A stretch of 13,142 nt of DNA from Mariniphaga sp964624645 (GTDB lineage: Bacteria > Bacteroidota > Bacteroidia > Bacteroidales > Prolixibacteraceae): NCBI GenBank assembly GCA_964624645.1, contig CAZVAD010000077.1, forward strand, positions 1 through 13,142. The letters are read 5' to 3'. Shown here one piece after another: positions 1 through 6,122 of this stretch. The position numbers and the translations under genes were made by a program. The notes beneath the pieces were generated by a model. That model was not told where the DNA came from. It saw nothing but the letters and a program-made list of their open reading frames with translations, and did not search any database. Each line of letters begins with the position of its first letter. The first letter of the stretch is position 1.

Positions 1-224
1 TGGTTGAAAAATACGCCGAAAAAAGAGCCAGGCTCAAAGCCGAAGGAGATTGGGTTGGATTGCAGAAACTCCCCAGAAACTCTTCAAGCGTTCGTTTGCA
101 CAACCGCTGCAAACTGACCGGAAGACCCAAGGGATATATGCGCCAGTTCGGAATCAGCAGAATTAATTTCCGCGAAATGGCTTCGACAGGTCAAATTCCC
201 GGAGTGAAAAAAGCCAGTTGGTAA
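1..224 (+). CDS. rpsN: 30S ribosomal protein S14 (3' part, zinc-independent form)
   Basis: This is the C-terminal part of S14, a head protein of the 30S subunit near the decoding region. The frame runs from base 3 to a TAA at 222-224, giving 73 residues. Bases 1-2 belong to a codon ending in TG (Met or Leu). Comparison with the usual 89-residue long form puts the first visible Val near residue 17, so about 16 residues lie outside the window. The conserved stretch RLHNRCKLTGRPKGYMRQFG and the ending PGVKKASW are diagnostic. It lacks the CxxC pairs of the short zinc-binding S14, so it is the C-minus form. It is followed after 19 nt by rpsH, as expected in the spc cluster. It is truncated only by the window edge. 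Confidence 0.96.
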   Translation, partial: VEKYAEKRARLKAEGDWVGLQKLPRNSSSVRLHNRCKLTGRPKGYMRQFGISRINFREMASTGQIPGVKKASW

Positions 225-243
225 TTGTTAAAGACTTGAAATA

Positions 244-651
244 ATGAGTAAAGTATCAGATCCAATAGCAGATTATCTGACAAGAATACGCAATGCGATT
301 CTTGCTAAACACAGAGTAGTTGATATCCCGGCATCAAACATTAAGAAGGAAATTACAAAAATCCTGATGGACAAGGGATACATTTTAAACTACAAATTTG
401 ATGACGATGAAGGCTATCAGGGCAACATAAAAATTGCGCTGAAATATAATCCTGAGTCAAAAGTGCCTGCAATTAAAGGAATGGAAAGAATCAGCAAACC
501 GGGATTGCGGAAATATTGCAACAGCGATGAAGTTCCGCGGGTTCTCAATGGTCTTGGAATAGCTATACTTTCTACCTCAAGCGGTGTGATTACTGACAAG
601 GAAGCCCGCGAGATGAAAGTCGGCGGTGAAATTTTATGTTATGTCTATTAA
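244..651 (+). CDS. rpsH: 30S ribosomal protein S8
   Basis: S8 is a primary 16S rRNA-binding protein that organises the central domain of the 30S subunit. The 135-residue product is close to the usual 130-135. The N-terminal DPIADYLTRIRNA opens the first domain, RISKPGLR lies at about 82-89, and the family signature STSSGVITDKEA at about 110-121 forms the rRNA-contact loop. The ATG at 244 is the natural start, as the family begins right before the DPIAD motif. No Shine-Dalgarno is visible; the leader is A-rich. The gene sits 19 nt after rpsN and 12 nt before rplF. In E. coli S8 is the translational repressor of the spc operon. Whether it plays that role here cannot be judged, because the usual target region near rplE is outside the window. 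Confidence 0.98.
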   Translation: MSKVSDPIADYLTRIRNAILAKHRVVDIPASNIKKEITKILMDKGYILNYKFDDDEGYQGNIKIALKYNPESKVPAIKGMERISKPGLRKYCNSDEVPRVLNGLGIAILSTSSGVITDKEAREMKVGGEILCYVY

Positions 652-663
652 AAAAAGCAGGTT

Positions 664-1221
664 ATGTCAAGAATAGGTAAATTACCCATTGAAATTCCGT
701 CAGGAGTAGAAATTAAGGTTGAAGAGAATAACCTGATTTCGGTGAAAGGACCGCTTGGTGAATTGAAACAGCAGGTGGCGCCCGAAATTGAAATAGAAAT
801 CAAAGACAATCAGATCCAATTTGCCAGGCTACAGGAAACCAAGCAGCAAAAGTCGCTGCACGGACTGACGCGTTCACTGGTGAACAATATGGTGGAAGGT
901 GTTTCCAAAGGGTTCGAGATTAAGCTGGAACTTGTTGGCGTAGGCTATCGTGCCGAAGTTTTGGCCAATAATGTGCTCGATCTGGCTCTGGGGTTTTCAC
1001 ACCACATCTACTTGCAGCTTCCTCCCGAAGTAACTGTGGAAGCAGTGTCTGACAGACGCAGCAATCCGATTATTACACTGAAAGGCTCCGACAAGCAGTT
1101 GTTGGGACAGGTTGCCGCAAAAATCAGATCATTCCGTAAGCCTGAACCTTATAAAGGAAAAGGGATTAAGTTTGTTGGCGAAGAGTTGAGGCGTAAAGCT
1201 GGTAAGGCCACCGCAAAATAA
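664..1221 (+). CDS. rplF: 50S ribosomal protein L6
   Basis: L6 binds 23S rRNA near the sarcin-ricin loop and the factor-binding region of the 50S subunit. At 185 residues it is slightly longer than the common 175-180. It begins MSRIGKLPIEIP and contains the duplicated L6 fold, with the second half starting around residue 85 (ELVGVGYRAEV). The C-terminal signature PEPYKGKGIKF is at 160-170, followed by a basic tail (EELRRKAGKATAK). The start is fixed by the family N-terminus. It lies 12 nt downstream of rpsH and 21 nt upstream of rplR, consistent with one long transcript. Nothing is missing or odd. Confidence 0.98.
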   Translation: MSRIGKLPIEIPSGVEIKVEENNLISVKGPLGELKQQVAPEIEIEIKDNQIQFARLQETKQQKSLHGLTRSLVNNMVEGVSKGFEIKLELVGVGYRAEVLANNVLDLALGFSHHIYLQLPPEVTVEAVSDRRSNPIITLKGSDKQLLGQVAAKIRSFRKPEPYKGKGIKFVGEELRRKAGKATAK

Positions 1222-1242
1222 TTTTTGAAAAATTAAAGAATT

Positions 1243-1599
1243 ATGGCATTAACAAAAACAGAAAGGCGAATCAGGATAAAGCACCGGGTACGGAAAATTG
1301 TTACCGGAACAGCCGAACGTCCGCGTCTGAGCGTATTCAGAAGCAATAAGCAAATATACGTTCAGTTAATTGATGATATCAATCAAACGACACTGCTTAC
1401 CGCCTCTTCAACAGAAAAAGAGATTGCCGCAGAAAGCGGAAATAAAACCGAGAAAGCAGCGATGGTGGGTAAGCTCATTGCCAAAAAGGCACTGGATGCA
1501 GGCATTGAGCATATAGTGTTTGACAGAAATGGTTATTTATACCATGGAAGAGTGAAACAATTAGCTGATGCAGCACGAGAAGGAGGTCTTAAGTTTTGA
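1243..1599 (+). CDS. rplR: 50S ribosomal protein L18
   Basis: L18 binds 5S rRNA and helps attach it to the central protuberance of the 50S subunit, together with L5 and L25. The product has 118 residues, the usual bacterial length. Visible family motifs are RPRLSVFRSN at 27-36, FDRNGYLYHGRV at 93-104, and the canonical C-terminus AREGGLKF at 111-118. That intact C-terminus means the 80-nt gap that follows is true intercistronic DNA, not a frame-shifted extension. The codons for the last residues include AGGAGG (1581-1586), a perfect Shine-Dalgarno string that is probably incidental. Confidence 0.98.
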   Translation: MALTKTERRIRIKHRVRKIVTGTAERPRLSVFRSNKQIYVQLIDDINQTTLLTASSTEKEIAAESGNKTEKAAMVGKLIAKKALDAGIEHIVFDRNGYLYHGRVKQLADAAREGGLKF

Positions 1600-1600
1600 A

Positions 1601-1679
1601 ATGAGTTTCGGACTGCCGGAGAAAACTGGAAAATTTTCAGGTTTTTGAAAGCGGGGAAATAAATGAGATGAAATAAATT
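1601..1679 (+). promoter_or_regulatory. 80-nt rplR-rpsE spacer with imperfect hairpin
   Basis: This gap is several times longer than most others in the cluster. It contains an imperfect inverted repeat: AAACTGGAA at 1623-1631 can pair with TTTTCAGGTTT ending at 1644, with an A/T-rich tip and one bulged G. No T-run typical of a terminator follows directly, and I find no TAnnTTTG promoter element. A 15-codon ORF (1601-1648, MSFGLPEKTGKFSGF) lies in it. A role as translational operator or processing site is inference only. Confidence 0.3.
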
Positions 1680-2195
1680 ATGGCGACATTAAGTAAAAAA
1701 GTTAAAACAAGCGATCTCGAATTGAAAGACAGGTTGGTGGCAATCAACCGGGTAACCAAGGTTACCAAAGGGGGACGCACGTTTAGTTTCACAGCCATTG
1801 TTGTTGTTGGAAATGAAGACGGCATTGTAGGCTGGGGACTTGGCAAGGCAAGCGAGGTAACAACAGCAATTGCCAAGGGAATTGAAGCGGCCAAAAAGAA
1901 TCTGTTTAAAATTCCGATTCTGCACGGCACTATTCCGCACGAACAGGCAGCCCGTTTTGGAGGCGCTGATGTTTTGCTCAAACCTGCCACACCGGGTACC
2001 GGCGTTGTTGCAGGAGGCGCTATGCGGGCAGTGCTTGAAAGTGTTGGAGTTACCGATATTCTGGCCAAATCAAAAGGGTCTTCCAATCCGCATAACCTGG
2101 TCAAAGCTACCATGGAAGCGCTTCTCGAACTCAGAGATGCCCGCACGGTAGCACAGCACAGGGGCGTTTCACTTGAAAAAGTATTTAAAGGATAA
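1680..2195 (+). CDS. rpsE: 30S ribosomal protein S5
   Basis: S5 sits on the 30S back near the mRNA entry channel and contributes to decoding fidelity. The product has 171 residues. The N-terminal double-stranded-RNA-binding-like domain covers about 14-80. It includes RVTKVTKGGRTFSFTAIVVV, where mutations give spectinomycin resistance or ribosomal ambiguity in other bacteria. The C-terminal alpha/beta domain begins around 90 (GGADVLLKPATPGTGVVAGG) and ends NPHNLVKATMEAL. The ATG at 1680 fits the family start; earlier in-frame options are blocked by stops. It follows the long spacer and precedes rpmD by 7 nt. A minus-strand open frame covering most of it is only an antisense shadow. Confidence 0.98.
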   Translation: MATLSKKVKTSDLELKDRLVAINRVTKVTKGGRTFSFTAIVVVGNEDGIVGWGLGKASEVTTAIAKGIEAAKKNLFKIPILHGTIPHEQAARFGGADVLLKPATPGTGVVAGGAMRAVLESVGVTDILAKSKGSSNPHNLVKATMEALLELRDARTVAQHRGVSLEKVFKG

Positions 2196-2202
2196 AGCAG
2201 TC

Positions 2203-2382
2203 ATGGCTAAAATTAAGATTACACAAGTAAAAAGCAGTATCGGTTCAAACAAAAAGCAGAAAGCTACGCTGGAAGCTCTGGGGCTGAGAAAAATGCACCA
2301 GACCGTTGAACACGAGGCAACCCCGCAAGTGGTTGGCATGGCCCGAAAAGTGGCACATTTAGTTAAAGTTGAAGAAGTATAA
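2203..2382 (+). CDS. rpmD: 50S ribosomal protein L30
   Basis: L30 is a small 50S protein of the ferredoxin-like L30/L7e fold. The product is 59 residues, the standard short bacterial form. It starts MAKIKITQVKSSIG, followed by the family segment LEALGLRKMHQTVEHE and VVGMARKVAHLV near the end. An in-frame ATG at 2173 lies inside rpsE and would add ten residues (MKKYLKDKAV) absent from the family. The ATG at 2203 is therefore chosen, leaving 7 nt after the rpsE stop. rplO follows after 23 nt. Confidence 0.96.
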   Translation: MAKIKITQVKSSIGSNKKQKATLEALGLRKMHQTVEHEATPQVVGMARKVAHLVKVEEV

Positions 2383-2405
2383 CAATATTTCAAAGAATTG
2401 AAATT

Positions 2406-2852
2406 ATGAATTTAAATCAGTTGAGACCTGCAGAGGGTTCTACCAAAAAAACAAAGCGGATCGGGCGCGGCGAAGGCTCCGGTCGCGGGGGAACTTCAAC
2501 CCGTGGTCATAAAGGGCAGCAGTCACGTTCCGGGTATTCAAGAAAAATCGGCTTCGAAGGCGGACAGATGCCTTTGCAGCGGCTGGTTCCCAAATCAGGA
2601 TTTAAAAATATCAACCGCGTTGAATACAAGGCAATTAATCTTGACGTTTTGCAGCAGATAGCTGAAAGAACAAATGTTACATCAATTGATTTTGCCGTAT
2701 TGGTTAATGCAGGAATAGCATCGAAAAACGATAAGGTTAAAATCCTTGGCGGTGGTTCTCTTGACAGGAAGCTTGAAGTTAAAGCCCACGCTTTTTCCAA
2801 AAGCGCAAAGGAAGCTATCGAAAAACTTGAAGGAACAACAGAAATACTTTAG
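2406..2852 (+). CDS. rplO: 50S ribosomal protein L15
   Basis: L15 is a late-assembly 50S protein whose long glycine- and arginine-rich N-terminal arm threads into 23S rRNA. The product has 148 residues, the normal length. The arm is visible at about 19-50 (GRGEGSGRGG, TRGHKGQQSRSGY, GFEGGQMPLQRLVPK just after). The globular C-terminal domain carries KILGGGSL at 112-119 and AHAFSKSAKEAIE at 127-139, both typical of the family. The start MNLNQLRPAEGS is the usual one. secY begins only 6 nt after its stop, so translational coupling to secY is likely. Confidence 0.98.
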   Translation: MNLNQLRPAEGSTKKTKRIGRGEGSGRGGTSTRGHKGQQSRSGYSRKIGFEGGQMPLQRLVPKSGFKNINRVEYKAINLDVLQQIAERTNVTSIDFAVLVNAGIASKNDKVKILGGGSLDRKLEVKAHAFSKSAKEAIEKLEGTTEIL

Positions 2853-2858
2853 ACTATA

Positions 2859-4193
2859 ATGAAACGATTTATAGAGACACTGAAGAATATTTACAAGATC
2901 GAAGATCTGAGAATCCGGATCGGGACAACCATGTTTTTTGTTTTAATCTACAGGTTGGGCTCATTCGTGTCTCTTCCGGGTGTTGACCCCGGCCAACTGC
3001 AGAACCTGCAAAGCCAGACTTCTGACGGATTGCTCGGGCTAATCAACATGTTTTCCGGAGGAGCATTTGCTCAGGCTTCAATTTTTGCTTTAGGTATTAT
3101 GCCGTATATTTCCGCCTCAATTGTGATTCAGTTGCTTGGAATTGCAGTGCCCTATTTCCAGAGGTTGCAGAAAGAGGGAGAGTCGGGAAGAAGGAAGATA
3201 AATCAGATTACCCGGTATCTGACCGTAATTATTCTGATTTTCCAGTCGCCGGCATATCTGACCAACCTGCATTTTCAGTTGCCCGAAACTGCTTTTGCAT
3301 TGAGGGGCGCATTGTTCACGGTGTCGTCTGTTATTATTCTGACGGCCGGGTCAATGTTTGTGATGTGGTTGGGTGAGCGCATTACCGACAAAGGAATCGG
3401 GAATGGAATTTCCCTGATTATTATGATCGGTATCATTGCGCGGCTGCCACAGGCTATCGTTCAGGAATTTGCTTCCCGGATCAGCCAGCAGGGAGGAGGT
3501 CTTGTAATGTTTCTCATTGAGTTTGTTATCCTTTTCATGGTTTTTATTGCATCCATTCTTTTGGTTCAGGGAACCCGGAGAATTCCGGTGCAGTATGCCA
3601 AGCGGATTGTGGGGAACAAACAATACGGCGGTGTGCGTCAGTACATTCCGCTGAAAGTGAACGCGGCAGGTGTTATGCCCATTATTTTCGCCCAGGCGAT
3701 TATGATGGTTCCTATCACCATTGTTGGCGTGGCAAATTCTGAAAACCTCAGGGGTGTTGCGGCTGCTTTATCTAACATCACCGGGTTTTGGTATAATGCT
3801 GTGCAGTTTTTGCTGGTAGTTGCTTTCACCTATTTCTATACGGCAATTACAGTGAACCCTACACAGATGGCAGAGGACATGAAGAAGAACGGCGGATTCA
3901 TTCCGGGAGTGAAACCCGGAAAGAAAACCGTTGAATTTCTCGACACCATCATGTCGCGAATTACGCTTCCGGGGTCCATATTTCTTGGAATCATTACCAT
4001 TTTGCCGGCGTTTGCCATGCTCATCGGGATCAATCAGTCGTTTGCCTATTTCTATGGGGGAACATCACTGCTTATTCTCGTTGGGGTAGTGCTTGACACC
4101 TTGCAGCAAATTGAAAGCCACCTGCTGATGCGCCACTATGACGGACTGACAAAATCGGGCCGTTTGAAAGGACGGGCAGGCGGAGGATTTTAA
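2859..4193 (+). CDS. secY: Protein translocase subunit SecY
   Basis: SecY is the central pore of the SecYEG channel in the inner membrane, which exports unfolded preproteins and inserts membrane proteins. The 444-residue product is typical in length and shows about ten hydrophobic segments. Landmarks are the first membrane helix around 20-40 and the plug/TM2 region with MFSGGAFAQASIFALGIMPYI (64-84, family signature). YFQRLQKEGESGRRKI is at 99-114 and GERITDKGIGNGISLI at 172-187. The cytosolic loops carry RRIPVQYAKRIVG (240-252) and GGFIPGVKPGKKT (345-357), regions that contact SecA and the ribosome. The C-terminal tail is short and basic (RLKGRAGGGF). It is translated right after rplO (6 nt) and followed by an unusually long 128-nt gap. 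Confidence 0.99.
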   Translation: MKRFIETLKNIYKIEDLRIRIGTTMFFVLIYRLGSFVSLPGVDPGQLQNLQSQTSDGLLGLINMFSGGAFAQASIFALGIMPYISASIVIQLLGIAVPYFQRLQKEGESGRRKINQITRYLTVIILIFQSPAYLTNLHFQLPETAFALRGALFTVSSVIILTAGSMFVMWLGERITDKGIGNGISLIIMIGIIARLPQAIVQEFASRISQQGGGLVMFLIEFVILFMVFIASILLVQGTRRIPVQYAKRIVGNKQYGGVRQYIPLKVNAAGVMPIIFAQAIMMVPITIVGVANSENLRGVAAALSNITGFWYNAVQFLLVVAFTYFYTAITVNPTQMAEDMKKNGGFIPGVKPGKKTVEFLDTIMSRITLPGSIFLGIITILPAFAMLIGINQSFAYFYGGTSLLILVGVVLDTLQQIESHLLMRHYDGLTKSGRLKGRAGGGF

Positions 4194-4266
4194 TGTAATT
4201 AATTTTCCTTTTTAAATCATTATTAAGGAGATGCAGACATAATTATGAAGTATGAAAAGCTTCTGT

Positions 4267-4274
4267 TATCTTTG
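4267..4274 (+). promoter_or_regulatory. Bacteroidota-type -7 promoter element upstream of infA
   Basis: The octamer TATCTTTG matches the Bacteroidota primary-sigma -7 consensus TAnnTTTG exactly and lies about 48 nt before the infA start, inside the 128-nt gap after secY. The -33 side is poor: no TTTG lies 17-23 nt upstream, only the weak TTATG around 4243-4247. If active, transcription would begin near 4280 and give infA an A-rich leader of about 40 nt. This would provide a separate promoter for infA-rpmJ-rpsM-rpsK-rpsD-rpoA-rplQ. Confidence 0.5.
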
Positions 4275-4321
4275 CAGTAAAATCAAAAGAGTTAAAAAAA
4301 GTTTAGAAAGGTTTTATTTTT

Positions 4322-4543
4322 ATGGCAAAACAGTCTTCAATTGAACAGGATGGAACGATTATAGAAGCATTGTCAAATGCAATGTTTCGGGTTGAACTTC
4401 AAAACGGGCATGTGATAACTGCCCACATTTCAGGGAAGATGAGGATGCACTACATAAGAATTTTACCGGGGGATAAAGTGAAGGTGGAAATGTCGCCTTA
4501 CGATCTCACCAAAGGCAGGATTACGTTCAGGTATAAAAATTAA
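4322..4543 (+). CDS. infA: Translation initiation factor IF-1
   Basis: IF-1 binds the A site of the 30S subunit during initiation and supports IF-2 and IF-3. The 73-residue product is a single S1-type OB-fold domain of standard length. Family segments visible are EQDGTIIEALSNAMFRVEL at the N-terminus, HISGKMRMHYIRILPGDKVK in the middle, and SPYDLTKGRITFRYK at the end. The ATG at 4322 matches the family start. It heads the alpha-type segment and follows a 128-nt gap containing a predicted promoter. The frequent neighbour map (methionine aminopeptidase) is absent between secY and infA. An AAAGG about 10 nt upstream is only a weak ribosome-binding site. Confidence 0.98.
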   Translation: MAKQSSIEQDGTIIEALSNAMFRVELQNGHVITAHISGKMRMHYIRILPGDKVKVEMSPYDLTKGRITFRYKN

Positions 4544-4557
4544 GAGAGAATATTACA

Positions 4558-4677
4558 ATGAAAACTCGAGCATCAGTTAAAAAGCGCAGTGCAGATTGCA
4601 AAATCGTTCGCAGAAAAGGGCGCTTGTATGTGATTAATAAAAAGAACCCGAGGTTTAAACAACGACAGGGAAAATAA
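4558..4677 (+). CDS. rpmJ: 50S ribosomal protein L36 (zinc-independent form)
   Basis: L36 is the smallest 50S protein and stabilises 23S rRNA folding late in assembly. I read a 39-residue ORF starting at the ATG at 4558: MKTRASVKKRSADCKIVRRK, then GRLYVINKKNPRFKQRQGK. The RASVKK start and FKQRQG end are diagnostic. The standard zinc-ribbon residues (C-x2-C, a later C, and H) are almost all replaced; only one Cys, at position 14, remains. This is therefore the C-minus form, which cannot hold zinc in the usual way. It follows infA by 14 nt and precedes rpsM by 20 nt, the classical position. Confidence 0.96.
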   Translation: MKTRASVKKRSADCKIVRRKGRLYVINKKNPRFKQRQGK

Positions 4678-4697
4678 TCAGTTGAAAAAAAAATTAT

Positions 4698-5075
4698 ATG
4701 GCACGTATTGTAGGTGTTGATATTCCGAATAATAAAAGAGGTGAAGTAGCCCTTACCTATATTTATGGCATTGGCCGCAGCAGGGCAAATACTATTCTCA
4801 AGGAAGCGGGAGTGGATCCGAACATAAAGGTTCAGGAATGGAACGATGAGCAGTTTCAGGCTGTGCGAAACGTTATCAACAGCAATTTTAAAGTTGAAGG
4901 TGAGCTTCGTTCAGAAGTGCAGATGAATATCAAACGGTTGATGGATATCGGTTGCTACCGGGGAATCCGTCATCGTATAGGTATGCCTGTCCGTGGACAG
5001 AGTACAAAAACAAATGCACGCACCCGCAAGGGAAAGCGCAAAACTGTTGCGAACAAAAAAATGGCCACTAAATAA
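4698..5075 (+). CDS. rpsM: 30S ribosomal protein S13
   Basis: S13 lies at the top of the 30S head and makes the B1a/B1b bridges to the 50S subunit, also contacting P-site tRNA through its tail. The product has 125 residues, the usual length. The helix-two-turn-helix segment YIYGIGRSRA is at 21-30 and the family signature RGIRHRIGMPVRGQ at 88-101. The basic tail TNARTRKGKRKTVANKK reaches toward the tRNA. The start MARIVGVDIPNNKR is canonical. It is 20 nt after rpmJ and 12 nt before rpsK. Confidence 0.98.
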   Translation: MARIVGVDIPNNKRGEVALTYIYGIGRSRANTILKEAGVDPNIKVQEWNDEQFQAVRNVINSNFKVEGELRSEVQMNIKRLMDIGCYRGIRHRIGMPVRGQSTKTNARTRKGKRKTVANKKMATK

Positions 5076-5087
5076 CGGAGTTGAATT

Positions 5088-5477
5088 ATGGCAAAAAAGA
5101 GAAGTACAAGTAAAAAGCGGGTGGTGGTTGTTGAACCTAACGGAATGGCTCATATCCACTCTTCATTCAACAACATTATTGTTACCCTCACCAATATGAA
5201 CGGTGAGGTGATTTCATGGTCGTCCGCAGGAAAAAAAGGTTTTCGCGGCTCAAAGAAGAACACACCCTATGCCGCTCAGGTAGCATCGGAAGAGTGTGCA
5301 AAAACTGCTTATGATCTGGGTTTGCGTAAAGTAAAGGTGTTTGTGAAAGGTCCGGGCAACGGACGTGAATCAGCTATCAGAGCGCTTGCCACTATCGGGA
5401 TTCAGGTAACTGAAATTGTTGATGTTACCCCGCTGCCACACAATGGCTGCAGACCGGCAAAAAGAAGACGTGTTTAA
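5088..5477 (+). CDS. rpsK: 30S ribosomal protein S11
   Basis: S11 forms part of the 30S platform and contacts mRNA near the exit side, next to the 3' end of 16S rRNA. The product has 129 residues, as usual. Recognisable segments are HIHSSFNNIIVTLTNMNGE (22-40), GFRGSKKNTPYAAQ (51-64), PGNGRESAIRAL (89-100), and the invariant C-terminus HNGCRPAKRRRV (118-129). It is one of the few genes here with a reasonable Shine-Dalgarno-like string (CGGAG at 5076-5080, 7 nt before the ATG). Spacing is 12 nt from rpsM and 18 nt to rpsD. Confidence 0.98.
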   Translation: MAKKRSTSKKRVVVVEPNGMAHIHSSFNNIIVTLTNMNGEVISWSSAGKKGFRGSKKNTPYAAQVASEECAKTAYDLGLRKVKVFVKGPGNGRESAIRALATIGIQVTEIVDVTPLPHNGCRPAKRRRV

Positions 5478-5495
5478 TTTTTAAAGAAAAAGGTA

Positions 5496-6104
5496 ATGGC
5501 AAGATACAGAGGACCAAAATCGAAAATTGCACGGAAATTCGGCGAGCCTATTTTTGGCCCCGATAAGGTTCTGGAACACAAAAATTATCCTCCGGGCATG
5601 CACGGCGTGTCAACCAGGAGAAGAAAAGTGTCGGAATATGGCCTGCAATTAAAAGAAAAACAGAAAGCTAAATACACTTACGGTGTTTTGGAAAGACAAT
5701 TCCGGAACCTGTTCGAAAAAGCGAACTCATCCAAAGGGATTACCGGTGAAGTATTGCTTCAGTTGCTGGAATCAAGGCTTGACAACGTCGTCTTTCGCCT
5801 GGGAATAGCAAAAACCCGGGACGCTGCACGTCAGTTTGTTTCTCACAGGCATATTGTTGTGAACGGAGATGTTGTGAATATCCCGTCCTATCTGGTAAAG
5901 CCCGGTGATATTGTCGGCGTCAGGGAAAAATCCAAGGCAATGGTAGAAATCTTAGATTCACTGCAAACCCGCAGAGGCGGACGCTATGATTGGCTGGAAT
6001 GGGACAGCGAGAAAATGGCCGGCAAGTTTATCAATGTGCCGGAGCGGGAAGATATTCCCGAAAATATAAAAGAACAGCTCATTGTGGAGTTGTATTCAAA
6101 ATAA
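5496..6104 (+). CDS. rpsD: 30S ribosomal protein S4 (cysteine-free)
   Basis: S4 is a primary 16S rRNA-binding protein that nucleates assembly of the 30S 5' domain and lines the mRNA entry channel. The product has 202 residues. The N-terminus MARYRGPKSKIARKFGEPIF opens the family, and the S4 RNA-binding domain runs about 92-155 (ESRLDNVVFRLGIAKTRDAA, then RHIVVNGDVVNIP). The whole protein contains no cysteine, so the N-terminal zinc site of some S4 proteins is absent. In E. coli S4 represses the alpha operon; whether it does so here is not visible. It is 18 nt from both neighbours, rpsK and rpoA. Confidence 0.98.
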   Translation: MARYRGPKSKIARKFGEPIFGPDKVLEHKNYPPGMHGVSTRRRKVSEYGLQLKEKQKAKYTYGVLERQFRNLFEKANSSKGITGEVLLQLLESRLDNVVFRLGIAKTRDAARQFVSHRHIVVNGDVVNIPSYLVKPGDIVGVREKSKAMVEILDSLQTRRGGRYDWLEWDSEKMAGKFINVPEREDIPENIKEQLIVELYSK

Positions 6105-6122
6105 AATTTTACTAAGGTTATT

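Noticed and set aside
1637..2146. 169-codon open frame on the minus strand across rpsE
   Set aside because: It is antisense to a highly conserved ribosomal protein gene, its composition is Ser/Thr/Ala-rich with no recognisable domain, and it is best explained as a shadow frame.
2173..2202. Earlier ATG for rpmD overlapping rpsE
   Set aside because: The added residues are not part of the L30 family, whose members begin at the MAKIKITQ position.
4231..4280. UAAGGAG (4224-4230) followed by a tiny ORF at 4245-4280 (MKYEKLLLSLQ) in the secY-infA gap, possibly a leader peptide or map remnant
   Set aside because: The spacing from the SD-like string is 14 nt, too long. The ORF overlaps the better-supported promoter element, and the peptide does not resemble the start of methionine aminopeptidase.
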